64,000 nucleotides of DNA from positions 496,001-560,000 of the forward strand of contig NZ_AP023213.1 of NCBI RefSeq assembly GCF_014218275.1, read 5' to 3'. The notes below the pieces were generated by a model. That model saw only the letters and a program-made list of their open reading frames with translations, was not told the origin of the DNA and ran no database searches. How positions within the stretch are numbered: the first letter of the stretch is position 1; every line of letters begins with the position of its first letter. Both the position numbers and the translations under genes were made by a program. The DNA is from Citrifermentans bremense. GTDB taxonomy: Bacteria; Desulfobacterota; Desulfuromonadia; Geobacterales; Geobacteraceae. Of the stretch, positions 37,601-45,070 are shown in pieces.

Positions 37601-39891
37601 TTGCCGTTGCCGAGAGCTACTACAAAAAGGCCCAGGAGCTCTACGCAAAGAACGGCAGCGGCGCCCTCGAGGCGGAGGCTATCCTCGACCGCGGGCGCTG
37701 CCAGAGGCTTTTGGGGAATTTTCCCGCCGCCGATCTCCTCTACCGCGAAGCCCTCGCCAAAAGCGGCAACGATCTCAAGACCCGGATGCGGATCGTCCTG
37801 GAGCAGGGGAACAACGCCTGGTTCCAGGGGCGCTACCAGGAGGCGTTCGATCTGCGCGAACAGGTGGAAAAGGCGGCGGAGAAGGAGCATTGGCCCCTGG
37901 AAGAGGTCATGGCCAAGAACACCGGGGGGCTCATCTGGTGGACCCTGGGTGACAATAAGCGGGCGCTCCTGGAGTTGAGGGCGGCGCTGGAGAAGGCCGG
38001 GAAGCTGGAGGTCCGGCGGGACGAGAAGGCGACCACGCTCAACAACATCGGCCTCGTGCAGCGCGAGTCGGGGGACTACCAGGGGGCGCTGGAGACTCTC
38101 AGCAAGGCGCTCGAGATTGACCGCTCGCTGGGATCGCGCTGGGCCATCGCCTACGATCTGAGAAACCTCGGCCAGACCCGCCTGAAGATGGGCGACCCCG
38201 CGGGCGCCTTGAAGCTCCTGACCGAATCGGCGCAGCTGGCCGACGCCATCGGCGACAAGGTGAACCAGGCGAAGATCCACCTGGCGCTTGGCGACGCCCG
38301 GGCCAAGAGCGGACTTCCCGCGCAGGCCGAGGCAAGCTACCGCAAAGCACTGGAGCTTGCCGACGCCATGCTGGTCCGCGAGGTGCGCTGGCGCGCGCTC
38401 CTTGGCCTGGCCAGGTTGCAGCAACAGAGAGGCGACAGTATGGCGGCGGTCGCGTCCTACCGGCAGGCGCTCGACACGGTGGAGGGGCTGCGCGCCGAGA
38501 TCCGGCTGGACCAGCTGAAGGACGGCTTCCTCGCCGACAAGATGGACGTTTACTCCGGCCTCGTCGGGCTCCTGGTCGACCTTAAGCGGGACGACGAGGC
38601 GTTTGCGGTGGCGGAGCGCTCTCGCGCCAGGAACCTGATCGACATCCTGGGGAGGCAGCGGCTCTCCCTCTCCGGAAGCGGCGACCAGGAGCTCTACGAC
38701 CGCCAGAACCGGCTGAAGGAGCAGATCCTGGAGCAAGAGCAGCTCTCGGTGCAGGCGCAGAAAGAGGCCGAGCGCGCCATGTACGCCGAGGCTTTGCAGC
38801 GGCTGAAGGCCGATTACCAGGATCTCTTGCTCGACATCGAGAGAAAGCGGCCGGAGCTCCTTTCCCTGGTTCAGGTGTCCCCGATGGGGGTGGAAGAAGT
38901 GCAGTCCCTCCTGGAGCCGGGGGTGACGCTTCTTTCCTACTACCAGCTGTCGGACCGGCTTCTTTGCTGGCGCCTCTCCAAGGAGGGGTCGAAGCTCTTC
39001 GTGCTCCCGGTCGCGGCGCGGGACTTGGCGGATAAGATCTCCAACTACCGGCGCATGCTGCAGAACCTGGAGCCCCTGGAGCAGAGTTCGCGTGAGCTGT
39101 ACCAGCTCCTTTTGGCCGAGCCTTTGGCCGGTGTGAAGGAGTTGCAGCCGGTGGGGATCGTGCCGCACGGAAGCCTCCACTACCTCTCCTTCGCGACGCT
39201 CTACGACGGCAGGAACTACCTTATCGACCGGCAGACCCTGTTCCATCTCCCCGCCGCGTCGGTGCTGCGCCACACCCTGTCGCGCCGCCAGGCTGAAAAG
39301 AACCTCCGCATCCTGGCCGTCGGGAACCCCGACCTGGGAAGCGCCGCGCTCGACCTCCCCTTCGCCGAGAAGGAGGCGGGGACGCTGCGCTGGAACTACA
39401 GCGACGTCACCACGCTCACCCGCGAGCGGGCGACGGAGAGCTGGGTGAGGGAGAACATCGCCCGCTTCGGGATCATCCACCTTGCCTCGCACGGGGAATT
39501 CGACCCGGTGAACCCGCTCTTCTCCTCGATCAGGCTCGCCAGGGACGCAAAGGCCGACGGCAGGCTGCAGGCGGAGGAGGTGTTCGGGCTGGACGTGAAG
39601 GCGGATCTGGTGGTGCTTTCCGCCTGCCAGACCGGGCTTGGGGACGTGACAAGCGGTGATGACGTGATCGGGATGAACCGTGCCTTCCTCTTCGCCGGAA
39701 CCCACGCGCTCATGTCGAGCCTTTGGCGGGTGAGCGACGTCTCCAGCGCCGTGCTTATGAAGCAGTTCTACCGCGATTACAGCCGCAGCTCGAAGGCGGA
39801 GGCGCTGCGCCTCGCCATGCTGCACGTGAGAAACCGTTATCCCCATCCGGGGTACTGGGGGGCTTTTGTGCTAACCGGGGATTACCAGTAG
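31675..39891 (+). CDS. Giant exported beta-propeller/TPR/CHAT-domain protein
   Basis: A 2738-residue protein with a signal peptide (PAWIALLLALSPCLAE). Residues about 60-340 hold TolB/PD40-like propeller repeats (SAPAFNADRTLLAYADE; GEKLAFVSREKDAGGDLWLY). Residues 360-1500 are irregular TPR-like helices. Residues 1560-1780 resemble a worn CHAT domain (VGVPSLLISENGAGDAQAFA). Residues 1790-2300 are canonical TPRs (LNNIGLVQRESGDYQGALET). The C-terminal CHAT caspase-like protease domain keeps the catalytic pair: His near 2606 in HLASHGEFD and Cys near 2651 in LSACQTGLG. It overlaps the YdbL-like gene by four bases. CHAT proteins usually act in the cytoplasm, for example gRAMP partners and defence proteases, so an exported one beside lipid-bridge genes is unusual. 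Substrate unknown. Confidence 0.85.
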   Translation: MRGFPAWIALLLALSPCLAEISAGAAPLGEELLAPAAPRPAPRSRPESAPRPAVYTPRSVLYAAESRDGRLVATVEKGDAGYELWLHAPENHEALPLLLHQSPVRISAPAFNADRTLLAYADERDDLKGDIWLIDLARLNAEPRRLTGNDAGEDAPAFLPDGSALLYQRQLPGVERREIVRLELSARNAKALPIGIDAAFAAPSQDGEKLAFVSREKDAGGDLWLYDRGSLTQLTSGPDRDLYPTWQDSDTILFTRFAPPAGDSATGPEGGAIFRLKLSRKGSDGLPASFPLTSGLLSTAAPLAAPDRVLFVAGEMGGGQVLSLPLSGELPDQKDLAGQWQLARLILERQPADPAMARLACLRVLAREKEPAREGALASLALAGILEEGGDLPGAESRYAEAARRYALFQAESALAEIARIRLEAVRRCGEVVVSGRRKEVIAQARQEMVQAAQGKGADVAARAFVDGARLLAEFGSGAEDQLAAIALLEQAAGGTGTDEATRAEAAYRRAALLSRIEGGEGAVAALTEVARRYDGQERWAEAAIAEILRQLTAQPGDPRERLAALAEKYRTELPRLSMGAWNRIGDLAYRGDDWVRAKDAYRTVLEKYPPVATPTAAARFALAEILYREERFGEATALYEKEMSQHPEDAPLYQLARAAFIRKSLAAGESLYRQGEVSAARAAFLDLIRYEGRSLEAHRGYIKSVAAQNQAPELLALYQRMLQQYPDDPVLLYAAGLCRTYLPGKEALLEGDRLIARAAERLPGSEYPPQTRGYIAEVLETVHGERGGLERALNFYRRAKLLNRPQENPDNAANLDLNIGNIAYLLGRNSLAWSHYSARLASAIPFDNPDTELLFQQRYAAVAFQVHEKEGAIAGYQRALKLNESRLDTARPLEQFGRLTRRAVERFFSGTKLSPAQEEGLREQQAINAELELLGADRVEPPPSAAWQRFDAALRRLVSREQKLVAASGREPAQAKHVTELQGMLAGVERELDAVPRLVETEAELHDRLGLAALDADRFALALEHFDRAFQLNRDLGRTGNLVANRRSASIAAYRQADDATGADRRRLLTAARDGFREVLALIDQYPPRQKTAPGKGGGLFKVQANVALDKGGATEAAFGFSAEQERRLAESYLARISADLGDTAASAQLFAKLLQRYPKKVEDLSEGDLFGVGLLTHRSAQLAFARGERETAAAGFRDATAIAVRGGNAVGAMLNLVNYGMLIPEKDATGEVGRFLELEARTSALANSYREALPSDTLARYGNDVGAILSRLAGYLSADGRRDALLYRAVARWDRVLALPAGDKDAADLRRSKLAASLNRAQTLALLGLADAAQAGFAATLAEAQKEGSDSFAWRSLAALSRYDEASALLERISPAGYDLKRGELTQRFAPRLEALAAKDPEQSFALLERLGELERVQILGRTLLGLSDPVTAGILKSAAPRLAELDRVNAEIAKPAAQGDLSYLQLRRQQEQTVIDSLLGKDLEQLPSFYQLAGPGALRLAASALALPGDGGKERARFDALVSDYRKACAAGKGERFCSFLTPQPVEAIDVLERLPNRTVLRLARLSGERFLLFTLGGKAGITAETLDKSALAARLADPAAVAVHEEPGSFASAPVLTWGVTATQLLRSVEGRRPLRSRVLDEAKWWPSQEPFVILTGQSLPDAHTVALAGGAGLLAAVPNRPGEGGRATAAFEDSAGARHDLLELAQGESVSLLVAPKGGVDRAWELGQLASLVGVPSLLISENGAGDAQAFARAYASESLASARRKLPAGWILVGDFGGDAAENAKLAKKQFAEMVKKGIKAHNEGSYPQALALFDNALIIAASTPELAKNTAPLHRHARESAFGAGLTGRAVEHAGLLVQRLAKEKPYTAEHADALLRLGLLQGRQERFGEAAAALKEGVEILAELGLVKEQAAALSDFGAVMENAVDYPAARSLFEEAAGLRLQLKDELSLADQYRNLGRIYDLRLNQFAVAESYYKKAQELYAKNGSGALEAEAILDRGRCQRLLGNFPAADLLYREALAKSGNDLKTRMRIVLEQGNNAWFQGRYQEAFDLREQVEKAAEKEHWPLEEVMAKNTGGLIWWTLGDNKRALLELRAALEKAGKLEVRRDEKATTLNNIGLVQRESGDYQGALETLSKALEIDRSLGSRWAIAYDLRNLGQTRLKMGDPAGALKLLTESAQLADAIGDKVNQAKIHLALGDARAKSGLPAQAEASYRKALELADAMLVREVRWRALLGLARLQQQRGDSMAAVASYRQALDTVEGLRAEIRLDQLKDGFLADKMDVYSGLVGLLVDLKRDDEAFAVAERSRARNLIDILGRQRLSLSGSGDQELYDRQNRLKEQILEQEQLSVQAQKEAERAMYAEALQRLKADYQDLLLDIERKRPELLSLVQVSPMGVEEVQSLLEPGVTLLSYYQLSDRLLCWRLSKEGSKLFVLPVAARDLADKISNYRRMLQNLEPLEQSSRELYQLLLAEPLAGVKELQPVGIVPHGSLHYLSFATLYDGRNYLIDRQTLFHLPAASVLRHTLSRRQAEKNLRILAVGNPDLGSAALDLPFAEKEAGTLRWNYSDVTTLTRERATESWVRENIARFGIIHLASHGEFDPVNPLFSSIRLARDAKADGRLQAEEVFGLDVKADLVVLSACQTGLGDVTSGDDVIGMNRAFLFAGTHALMSSLWRVSDVSSAVLMKQFYRDYSRSSKAEALRLAMLHVRNRYPHPGYWGAFVLTGDYQ

Positions 39892-40052
39892 AATCTCGCA
39901 GTCACATCAGCGAAAAAGTTCCCCTTCCCGCCTTCGCCGACCGAAGCGCTACGGCGCGCGGGCCCGTTAAGGGAGGGGGAGAACTCGAAACTGCACTTAG
40001 ACCGATCCGCCGTACAAGGCACGCGGCGGATGAAGAACAAAGGAGGAGACCA

Positions 40053-40556
40053 ATGAAAAAGACGACAGTGGCGCTCTTGCTCCTGGCACTGGCCGCGGCG
40101 CCGGCGCTTGGCGCGGAGAAGCGCTGGGTGGTGAGCGAGGGGACGGAGCTCAAGGCCGAGCAGTCGGTGAGCGCGGCGAAGGTGGCCGAGCTGCCGGTGG
40201 GTGCGGAGCTCACCCTGGTGGAGGGGGCGGGGCGCTGGCTCAAGGTGCAAAGCGCCGACGGGAAAGAGGGATGGGTCTACGCCGGGCGCGTCTCCGACAC
40301 CCAACCGGTCGCCGAGGTGGGAGGGGGCGAAGGGCTCTTCGGCGATTCGCTGCAGAAAAGCCAGATAAACACGGCCAAGGCCGACAGCGCCCGCAGCATC
40401 CGCGGCCTCTCTCCCGAGGTGGCCCAGTACGCGAAGCAACGGGGGACCCCGGAGGCTCTCAAGAAGGAATTGGACAAGATCCTTTCCCGCAAGGTGAGCG
40501 ACAAGGAAGTGAGGACCTTCCTCAAGGAAGGCAAAATCGGCGAGTACGCCCAATAA
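40053..40556 (+). CDS. Exported SH3-domain protein
   Basis: A 167-residue protein. A signal peptide (ALLLLALAAAPALGAE) is followed by a bacterial SH3 domain at about 25-85 (VVSEGTELKAEQSVSAAKVA, then GWVYAGRVSD). The C-terminal half is charged and helical (VAQYAKQRGTPEALKKELDK), likely for protein contacts. The ATG at 40053 has AGGAGGAG seven bases upstream. It lies 161 bp after the CHAT gene and 12 bp before the M48 gene. In bacteria such SH3 domains bind peptidoglycan or partner proteins. Its role here is probably as an adaptor in the same envelope system. Confidence 0.8.
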   Translation: MKKTTVALLLLALAAAPALGAEKRWVVSEGTELKAEQSVSAAKVAELPVGAELTLVEGAGRWLKVQSADGKEGWVYAGRVSDTQPVAEVGGGEGLFGDSLQKSQINTAKADSARSIRGLSPEVAQYAKQRGTPEALKKELDKILSRKVSDKEVRTFLKEGKIGEYAQ

Positions 40557-40568
40557 AAGGAGGATGCG

Positions 40569-41453
40569 ATGAGAACTTCAACCATGTCGCTGTTTTTTGC
40601 GCTCGCCTGCCTCTGCTCCGTCGAGGCGCACGCCGGTTGGCAGGACAAGCTGCAAAACCTGATGAACCCCGAGTCGCGGGAGGGAAAGATCCTCTCCGGC
40701 GCGACCCAGGTCGTCTCGAGCTCCCAGGAGATGAGCTACTCGACCGAGCGGACAGTAGGGGAGAGCCTGGCGCTTGAGAGCATGCAGCGCTTCGGCAAGC
40801 CGGTGCCGAACGAGGCGCTGCAAAAGTACGTGAACCTGGTGGGGAACGCGGTGGCAAGGAACAGCCGGCGCTCCACCATCCCTTACCAGTTCGTGGTGCT
40901 GGACAGCCCGGTCCGCAACGCCTTCGCCGCCCCCGGCGGGATGATCTTCGTGAGCCGCGGCCTTTTGGACGTGGTCGACAACGAGGCCGAACTCGCGGCG
41001 GTTCTGGCGCACGAGGTAGGTCACGTGGCTGAAAAGCACGCACTGAAGAGCATCCGGCGCGCCCAGTTCCTGCAGGGGGTCGGGACCATCTCCGCCGCCA
41101 CCATGAAGGGGGGGGACGGCAAGAAGTTCGAATCCATGATCGGCGACCTGCAGTCGACGCTCTTCGACAAGGGGCTGGACCAGGGGATGGAATACGAGGC
41201 GGACCTGGCCGCTTTGGAGACCGCCTACCGCACCGGGTACGACCCTGCCGCGATGGTCAGCGTGCTCCAGAAGCTGAAGAAACTTGAGGCAAGCGATTCA
41301 GGGAAGGGGTCCTGGTTCTCCACGCACCCCCCCCTGGACGAGCGCATTGCACGCCTTTCTTCCCGCCTGGAGAAGTACCCGGACCATGCCTCTTTGGCAA
41401 AAGTCCCGGCCCGATTCGCGAAATATGTCAAAGTCGCCAAGAAGGGAAAGTAA
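40569..41453 (+). CDS. Periplasmic M48-family metalloprotease (BepA/LoiP-like)
   Basis: A 294-residue zinc protease with a signal peptide ending VEAHAGW. The active-site helix is VLAHEVGHVAEKHA (HExxH near 157-161), and the third zinc ligand is likely in EYEADLAALETAYRTGYDP. The N-terminal block PNEALQKYVNLVGNAVARNS and PGGMIFVSRGLLD are typical of the BepA/YcaL/LoiP group that checks outer-membrane proteins. There is no TPR tail of the BepA type. Last gene of the YdbH-CHAT set, followed by a strong terminator. It supplies a second protease to the system. Confidence 0.9.
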   Translation: MRTSTMSLFFALACLCSVEAHAGWQDKLQNLMNPESREGKILSGATQVVSSSQEMSYSTERTVGESLALESMQRFGKPVPNEALQKYVNLVGNAVARNSRRSTIPYQFVVLDSPVRNAFAAPGGMIFVSRGLLDVVDNEAELAAVLAHEVGHVAEKHALKSIRRAQFLQGVGTISAATMKGGDGKKFESMIGDLQSTLFDKGLDQGMEYEADLAALETAYRTGYDPAAMVSVLQKLKKLEASDSGKGSWFSTHPPLDERIARLSSRLEKYPDHASLAKVPARFAKYVKVAKKGK

Positions 41454-41512
41454 TAGACTGAAGAGTTTGGCGTTAGCCTGCCTTAATTGTGCGACTCATA
41501 TAGTAGAGCAGG

Positions 41513-41548
41513 AAAAGGGCGAAGACAAATTCGCCCTTTTCTTTTTTC
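41513..41548 (+). terminator. Rho-independent terminator of the YdbH-CHAT-M48 gene set
   Basis: AAAAGGGCGAA and TTCGCCCTTTT form an 11-bp perfect stem around GACAAA, followed by CTTTTTT. Confidence 0.9.
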
Positions 41549-41602
41549 CCCTTCTTCCAGGGATATTATCGGCCATTCCGGTTGTTCATTTCAACAAAGG
41601 TA

Positions 41603-41717
41603 TTGTACTTTTTAAGCAACAAGGCATAATGTCGGTTACATAGCGAAGTCAGGCTGAAACAGAGGGAGCTCTCTCTTGGCAGGCTCATACCCGGTCAGGT
41701 AGCTTCAATGTAACCGA
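41603..41717 (+). promoter_or_regulatory. Promoter and 10-bp perfect inverted repeat before the binding-protein/kinase operon
   Basis: TTGTAC (41603-41608) and CATAAT (41625-41630) are 16 bp apart. TCGGTTACAT (41632-41641) begins one base after the -10, and its exact inverse ATGTAACCGA (41708-41717) ends just before the ribosome site. They may be paired operators or the closing stem of a structured leader. No known riboswitch class was recognised. Confidence 0.5.
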
Positions 41718-41734
41718 GCCGGAGGAGAAGGTTC

Positions 41735-42721
41735 ATGCAAAGAGCTGCGATCATCCTGATTTTGTCATTGCTGGTCCTCGGTTGCCAGTCAAAGACCAAT
41801 CCCGAGACTTTGCGGCCTATTCCCGTGCGGCTTGCCTACACCGAGCAGCCCAATTGCGCGCTGGTGCACCTGGCGGTGGCCAAGGGATATTTCCAGGAGG
41901 AGGGCGTGCTGTTGCAGCCGGTGGTAGTCGGCTTCGGGAAACAGGCGATTGCCTCCGTTATAGAGGGTAAGGCCGACCTCGCGACGGCGGCCGAGACCCC
42001 ATTCGTCTTTGCCGCGCTCGAAGGGCAACCGGTCTCCCTGGTCGCCGGCATCTTCTCCTCCGGGAAGAGCAACGGCGTCGTCGCCAAGGGGATCGACATC
42101 CCGGAAGAGTTGCGCGGCAAGCGCATAGCGTACACCCCGGGCACCACTTCCGAAGTGTTTCTGGACTCTTTCCTGATGGCGTCCCGGATCGCGCGAAAGG
42201 AGGTGACCCTGGTAGCCTTGGCCCCGCAGCAGATACCTGCTGCACTGAGCTCAGGCGAGGTGGACGCGGCCTGCACCTGGAATCCCATCCTGAAGCAGGC
42301 AGCAACAGGAGTTGGCGCCGCCGCGAGCGTCTTTTTCGATCCCTACCTCTTTACCTTGACCTACGTGCTGGCTGGAAGCCGCAGCTACATCGACGCCAAC
42401 CAGGATCTTGTGCGGCGCGTGCTGCGCGCCCTCTTGAAGGCGGAGGCTTATGCTTCCCTGCATCCCGAAGAGTCCCGGACTCTGGTGGCCGCAGCCCTGA
42501 AGCTGACCCCCGAGCTCCTGAGGGAGTTCTGGAACGAAAGCAGGCTGAAGGTTTCCCTTGACCACTCGCTGCTTCTGTCGCTTGAGGAGGAGAGCCGGTG
42601 GGCGCTCAGGCGCAAGCTGGTCCCGCAGGGGCCCATGCCCAACTACCTGGATTACATCGACGTCAGGCCGCTGCAGGAGGTGAAGCCTCAAGCGATCAAC
42701 ATCAAAAAGGTGAGCCAGTGA
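41735..42721 (+). CDS. NitT/TauT-type periplasmic substrate-binding lipoprotein
   Basis: A 328-residue lipoprotein (signal with VLGCQS, Cys near 17) of the NMT1/SsuA/ThiY type: RLAYTEQPNCALVHLAVAKG, FQEEGVLLQP, GKADLATAAETPFVFAA, then GKRIAYTPGTTSEVFLDSFL. The family binds nitrate, sulfonates, taurine or pyrimidine precursors. No permease or ATPase follows. Instead its stop overlaps the GTG start of a sensor kinase, so here it probably presents a ligand to the kinase. It could also serve the ABC transporter at 11.9-15 kb, which lacks a binding protein. The ligand is not predictable from the sequence. Confidence 0.88.
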   Translation: MQRAAIILILSLLVLGCQSKTNPETLRPIPVRLAYTEQPNCALVHLAVAKGYFQEEGVLLQPVVVGFGKQAIASVIEGKADLATAAETPFVFAALEGQPVSLVAGIFSSGKSNGVVAKGIDIPEELRGKRIAYTPGTTSEVFLDSFLMASRIARKEVTLVALAPQQIPAALSSGEVDAACTWNPILKQAATGVGAAASVFFDPYLFTLTYVLAGSRSYIDANQDLVRRVLRALLKAEAYASLHPEESRTLVAAALKLTPELLREFWNESRLKVSLDHSLLLSLEEESRWALRRKLVPQGPMPNYLDYIDVRPLQEVKPQAINIKKVSQ

Positions 42722-45060
42722 CCTTTGCCGAGCGGATGAAAATCAGCTCCATCATGTTCTTCGCGCTCCTCGTGTTCGGGGTGGCTCTTCTGTTCTGGTC
42801 TTCGGAGGAGTTGAACTCGGCCCGGCAAAACGACGTGCTCTCGGACGACATCCAGACCGTTGTCTTCGAGCGGGCCACGCTGCGCGACGAATATTTTCTC
42901 TACGGACTGGAGCGCGCCAGGGTGCAGTGGTTCGACCTGAATCGCGATGCGGACGGCTTGATCCGGCGGGGAGGCGAGCGCTTCCACACGCAGAAAGAGC
43001 GTCAGGTTCTGGAAAAGGTGCGGGTCGACTTCAGTGAATCGGTACTGGTTTCGCAGAGGCTGGTCGAACTGTTGCGGGGAAAGTGGGGCCCGGAACTGGA
43101 TAACGCCCACCACGACGAACTAGCCAGCCGGCTCTACAGTCAGATCATGCTCAAGGATTCCGCCCTGCAGCAATCCGCTTCCCAGCTGCAGCAGCTGACC
43201 CGGCAGCGTTACGACAGGGCGAACTTTCGGTCCATCTTGCTCACTTTCGCTTTCGTCCTCCTCGTGGTCGCAGCCGGGAGGGCCAACGCCTTTTTCATCA
43301 ACTCCCTTTTGCGCCGCAGGCTGCAGCTTTTGAACGAAGGGGTGGCGAGGATTGCATCGGGGGACTTCAGCCACAGGATGGAGTGCCGGGGAAGCGACGA
43401 GCTGGCAGTTTTCAGCCAGGTCTTCAACAGCGTCCTCGACAAGGTCCAGGACTACACCGGCCAGCTGAAAAAAAGCCACGACCTGTTGAACGACCTCTCC
43501 AGCCAGGTTCCCGGCATCCTGTTTCAGGCCCAAATCACCCCCGCCGGCGTCTTCAGCACCCCCTACGTGAGCCGCGGGGTGGACGACCTGTGCCATGGAA
43601 ACGCTGCGGCGCCTGCCCAGGCGCTGGACCAGCTCTTCGAGCGGTTCCAGCCCGAGAAGTACCAGACGATCGTCGGGACCTTTCTCAACTCGGCCGACAC
43701 GCTGCAGCCCTGGGAGCACGAGTTCAGGATCACCTTGCCGGACGGGAGGATCCGGTGGCTGCGCGGCCAGGCGCGCCCCATGAGGCTTCCCGACGGGGGG
43801 ACCCTCTGGCACGGCTTCATCTCCGACATCACGGAGAGCAAGGGGGTAGAGGAGGCGCTCGCCCGAAGCGAGAGCCGCTACCGGATGAAGCTGCAGGAGT
43901 TGACCAACATCTACACCCACACCCCGGTCGGCCTCTTCGCAGTGGATCGGGAGATGCGCTACCTGCGCCTCAACGAGCGGATGGCCAGCTACAACTGCAG
44001 GCCTATGGACGAGCATATCGGCAAAACCATCGACGAGGTGCACCCCCCGGAGTTCGTCGCCGCCCTGAAGGAGATGTGGCGCCCGGTCCTTGAGAAGAGT
44101 GAGTCCCTCTTTGACCTGGAGGTCCAGGGGCAGGAGGAGTGGCCCAGCGGCCTGCGCCACTGGCTGATGAGCTTCCAGCCCCTCATAGCCGACACCGGGG
44201 CGGTCATCGGCCTCACCGGCTCGGTGATGGACATAACGGAGCGCAAGGTAGCCGAACAGGTGCTGCTGGGAGCGAGACAGCACCTGGAGCGGGAGGTGCA
44301 GCTCAGAACGGCGAAGCTCTCCCTCACCAACGAGCACCTGATGCAGGAGATCGAGGTGCGCAAGAAGGTGGAGGTGGAACTGCTGGCCCAGCAGCAAAAG
44401 CTGCAGGACATGGCCCACGACATTTCCATGGCCGAGGAGCGGGAGCGCGACCGGATCGCCAGCGAACTGCACGACCAGGTGGGACAGCGCCTGATCCTCG
44501 CCAAGATCAAGCTCGACTCCCTGGCGAGCAAGCTCCCCCTGGGGGAGTGCGAGGCGGAGGCGATAGGGGTGGAGACGCTGATCGAGCAGACCCTCCAGGA
44601 CATACGCTCGCTCACCTTTCAGCTACGTCCTCCTCTTTTGGCCACCGCCGGCCTTGAAGCCGCCCTGCGCTGGCTGGGGGAGGAACTGCAAGCAGACTTC
44701 GGGCTGGAGGTTGCGTTCAGCGACGACGGCAAGGACAAGCCGCTCCGTTACGAGGTCCGCTCCACCGTGTTCCAGGCGGTGCGCGAGTTGCTGCTGAACG
44801 TCGCCAAGCACGCCGGCACCAAGAAATGCCGGGTACGCTTCAGCAGGGTCGGGGAGCGCATCGCGATCGAGGTGGAGGACGACGGTGTAGGATTCAGGCA
44901 GGGCGCGAGCGACGGCGCCACTGCCAGAAGCGGCGGGTTCGGGCTCTCGAACGTCCGCCAGAAAATAGGTCATCTGGGTGGGGTGTTCAGCATCGAATCC
45001 AGGCCGCAGGGAGGCACCAGGGCTGCCATCGAGGTTCCCGTGGAGATAGAGAACGGATAG
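42718..45060 (+). CDS. HAMP-PAS sensor histidine kinase, HisKA_3 (NarX/UhpB) type
   Basis: A 780-residue kinase starting at GTG 42718, which overlaps the binding-protein stop as GTGA with AAGGTGA upstream. Two membrane helices (about 10-30 and 160-180) flank a helical periplasmic domain. HAMP follows (GVARIASGDFSHRMECRGSD), then two PAS/PAC domains (about 250-380 and 385-510), and the HisKA_3 dimerisation helix ERDRIASELHDQVGQRL (His near 585). The ATPase domain has ELLLNVAKHAGTKKC, VEDDGVGF and SGGFGLSNVRQKIG. It pairs with the NarL-type regulator next to it. The periplasmic part presumably senses the binding protein. Confidence 0.9.
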   Translation: MTFAERMKISSIMFFALLVFGVALLFWSSEELNSARQNDVLSDDIQTVVFERATLRDEYFLYGLERARVQWFDLNRDADGLIRRGGERFHTQKERQVLEKVRVDFSESVLVSQRLVELLRGKWGPELDNAHHDELASRLYSQIMLKDSALQQSASQLQQLTRQRYDRANFRSILLTFAFVLLVVAAGRANAFFINSLLRRRLQLLNEGVARIASGDFSHRMECRGSDELAVFSQVFNSVLDKVQDYTGQLKKSHDLLNDLSSQVPGILFQAQITPAGVFSTPYVSRGVDDLCHGNAAAPAQALDQLFERFQPEKYQTIVGTFLNSADTLQPWEHEFRITLPDGRIRWLRGQARPMRLPDGGTLWHGFISDITESKGVEEALARSESRYRMKLQELTNIYTHTPVGLFAVDREMRYLRLNERMASYNCRPMDEHIGKTIDEVHPPEFVAALKEMWRPVLEKSESLFDLEVQGQEEWPSGLRHWLMSFQPLIADTGAVIGLTGSVMDITERKVAEQVLLGARQHLEREVQLRTAKLSLTNEHLMQEIEVRKKVEVELLAQQQKLQDMAHDISMAEERERDRIASELHDQVGQRLILAKIKLDSLASKLPLGECEAEAIGVETLIEQTLQDIRSLTFQLRPPLLATAGLEAALRWLGEELQADFGLEVAFSDDGKDKPLRYEVRSTVFQAVRELLLNVAKHAGTKKCRVRFSRVGERIAIEVEDDGVGFRQGASDGATARSGGFGLSNVRQKIGHLGGVFSIESRPQGGTRAAIEVPVEIENG

Positions 45061-45070
45061 GAGGCGGGAT

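Noticed and set aside
37567-39846. 759-codon open frame opposite the giant CHAT gene
   Set aside because: Antisense shadow of a GC-rich gene: no ribosome site, biased His/Leu/Arg-rich composition, no recognisable domain.
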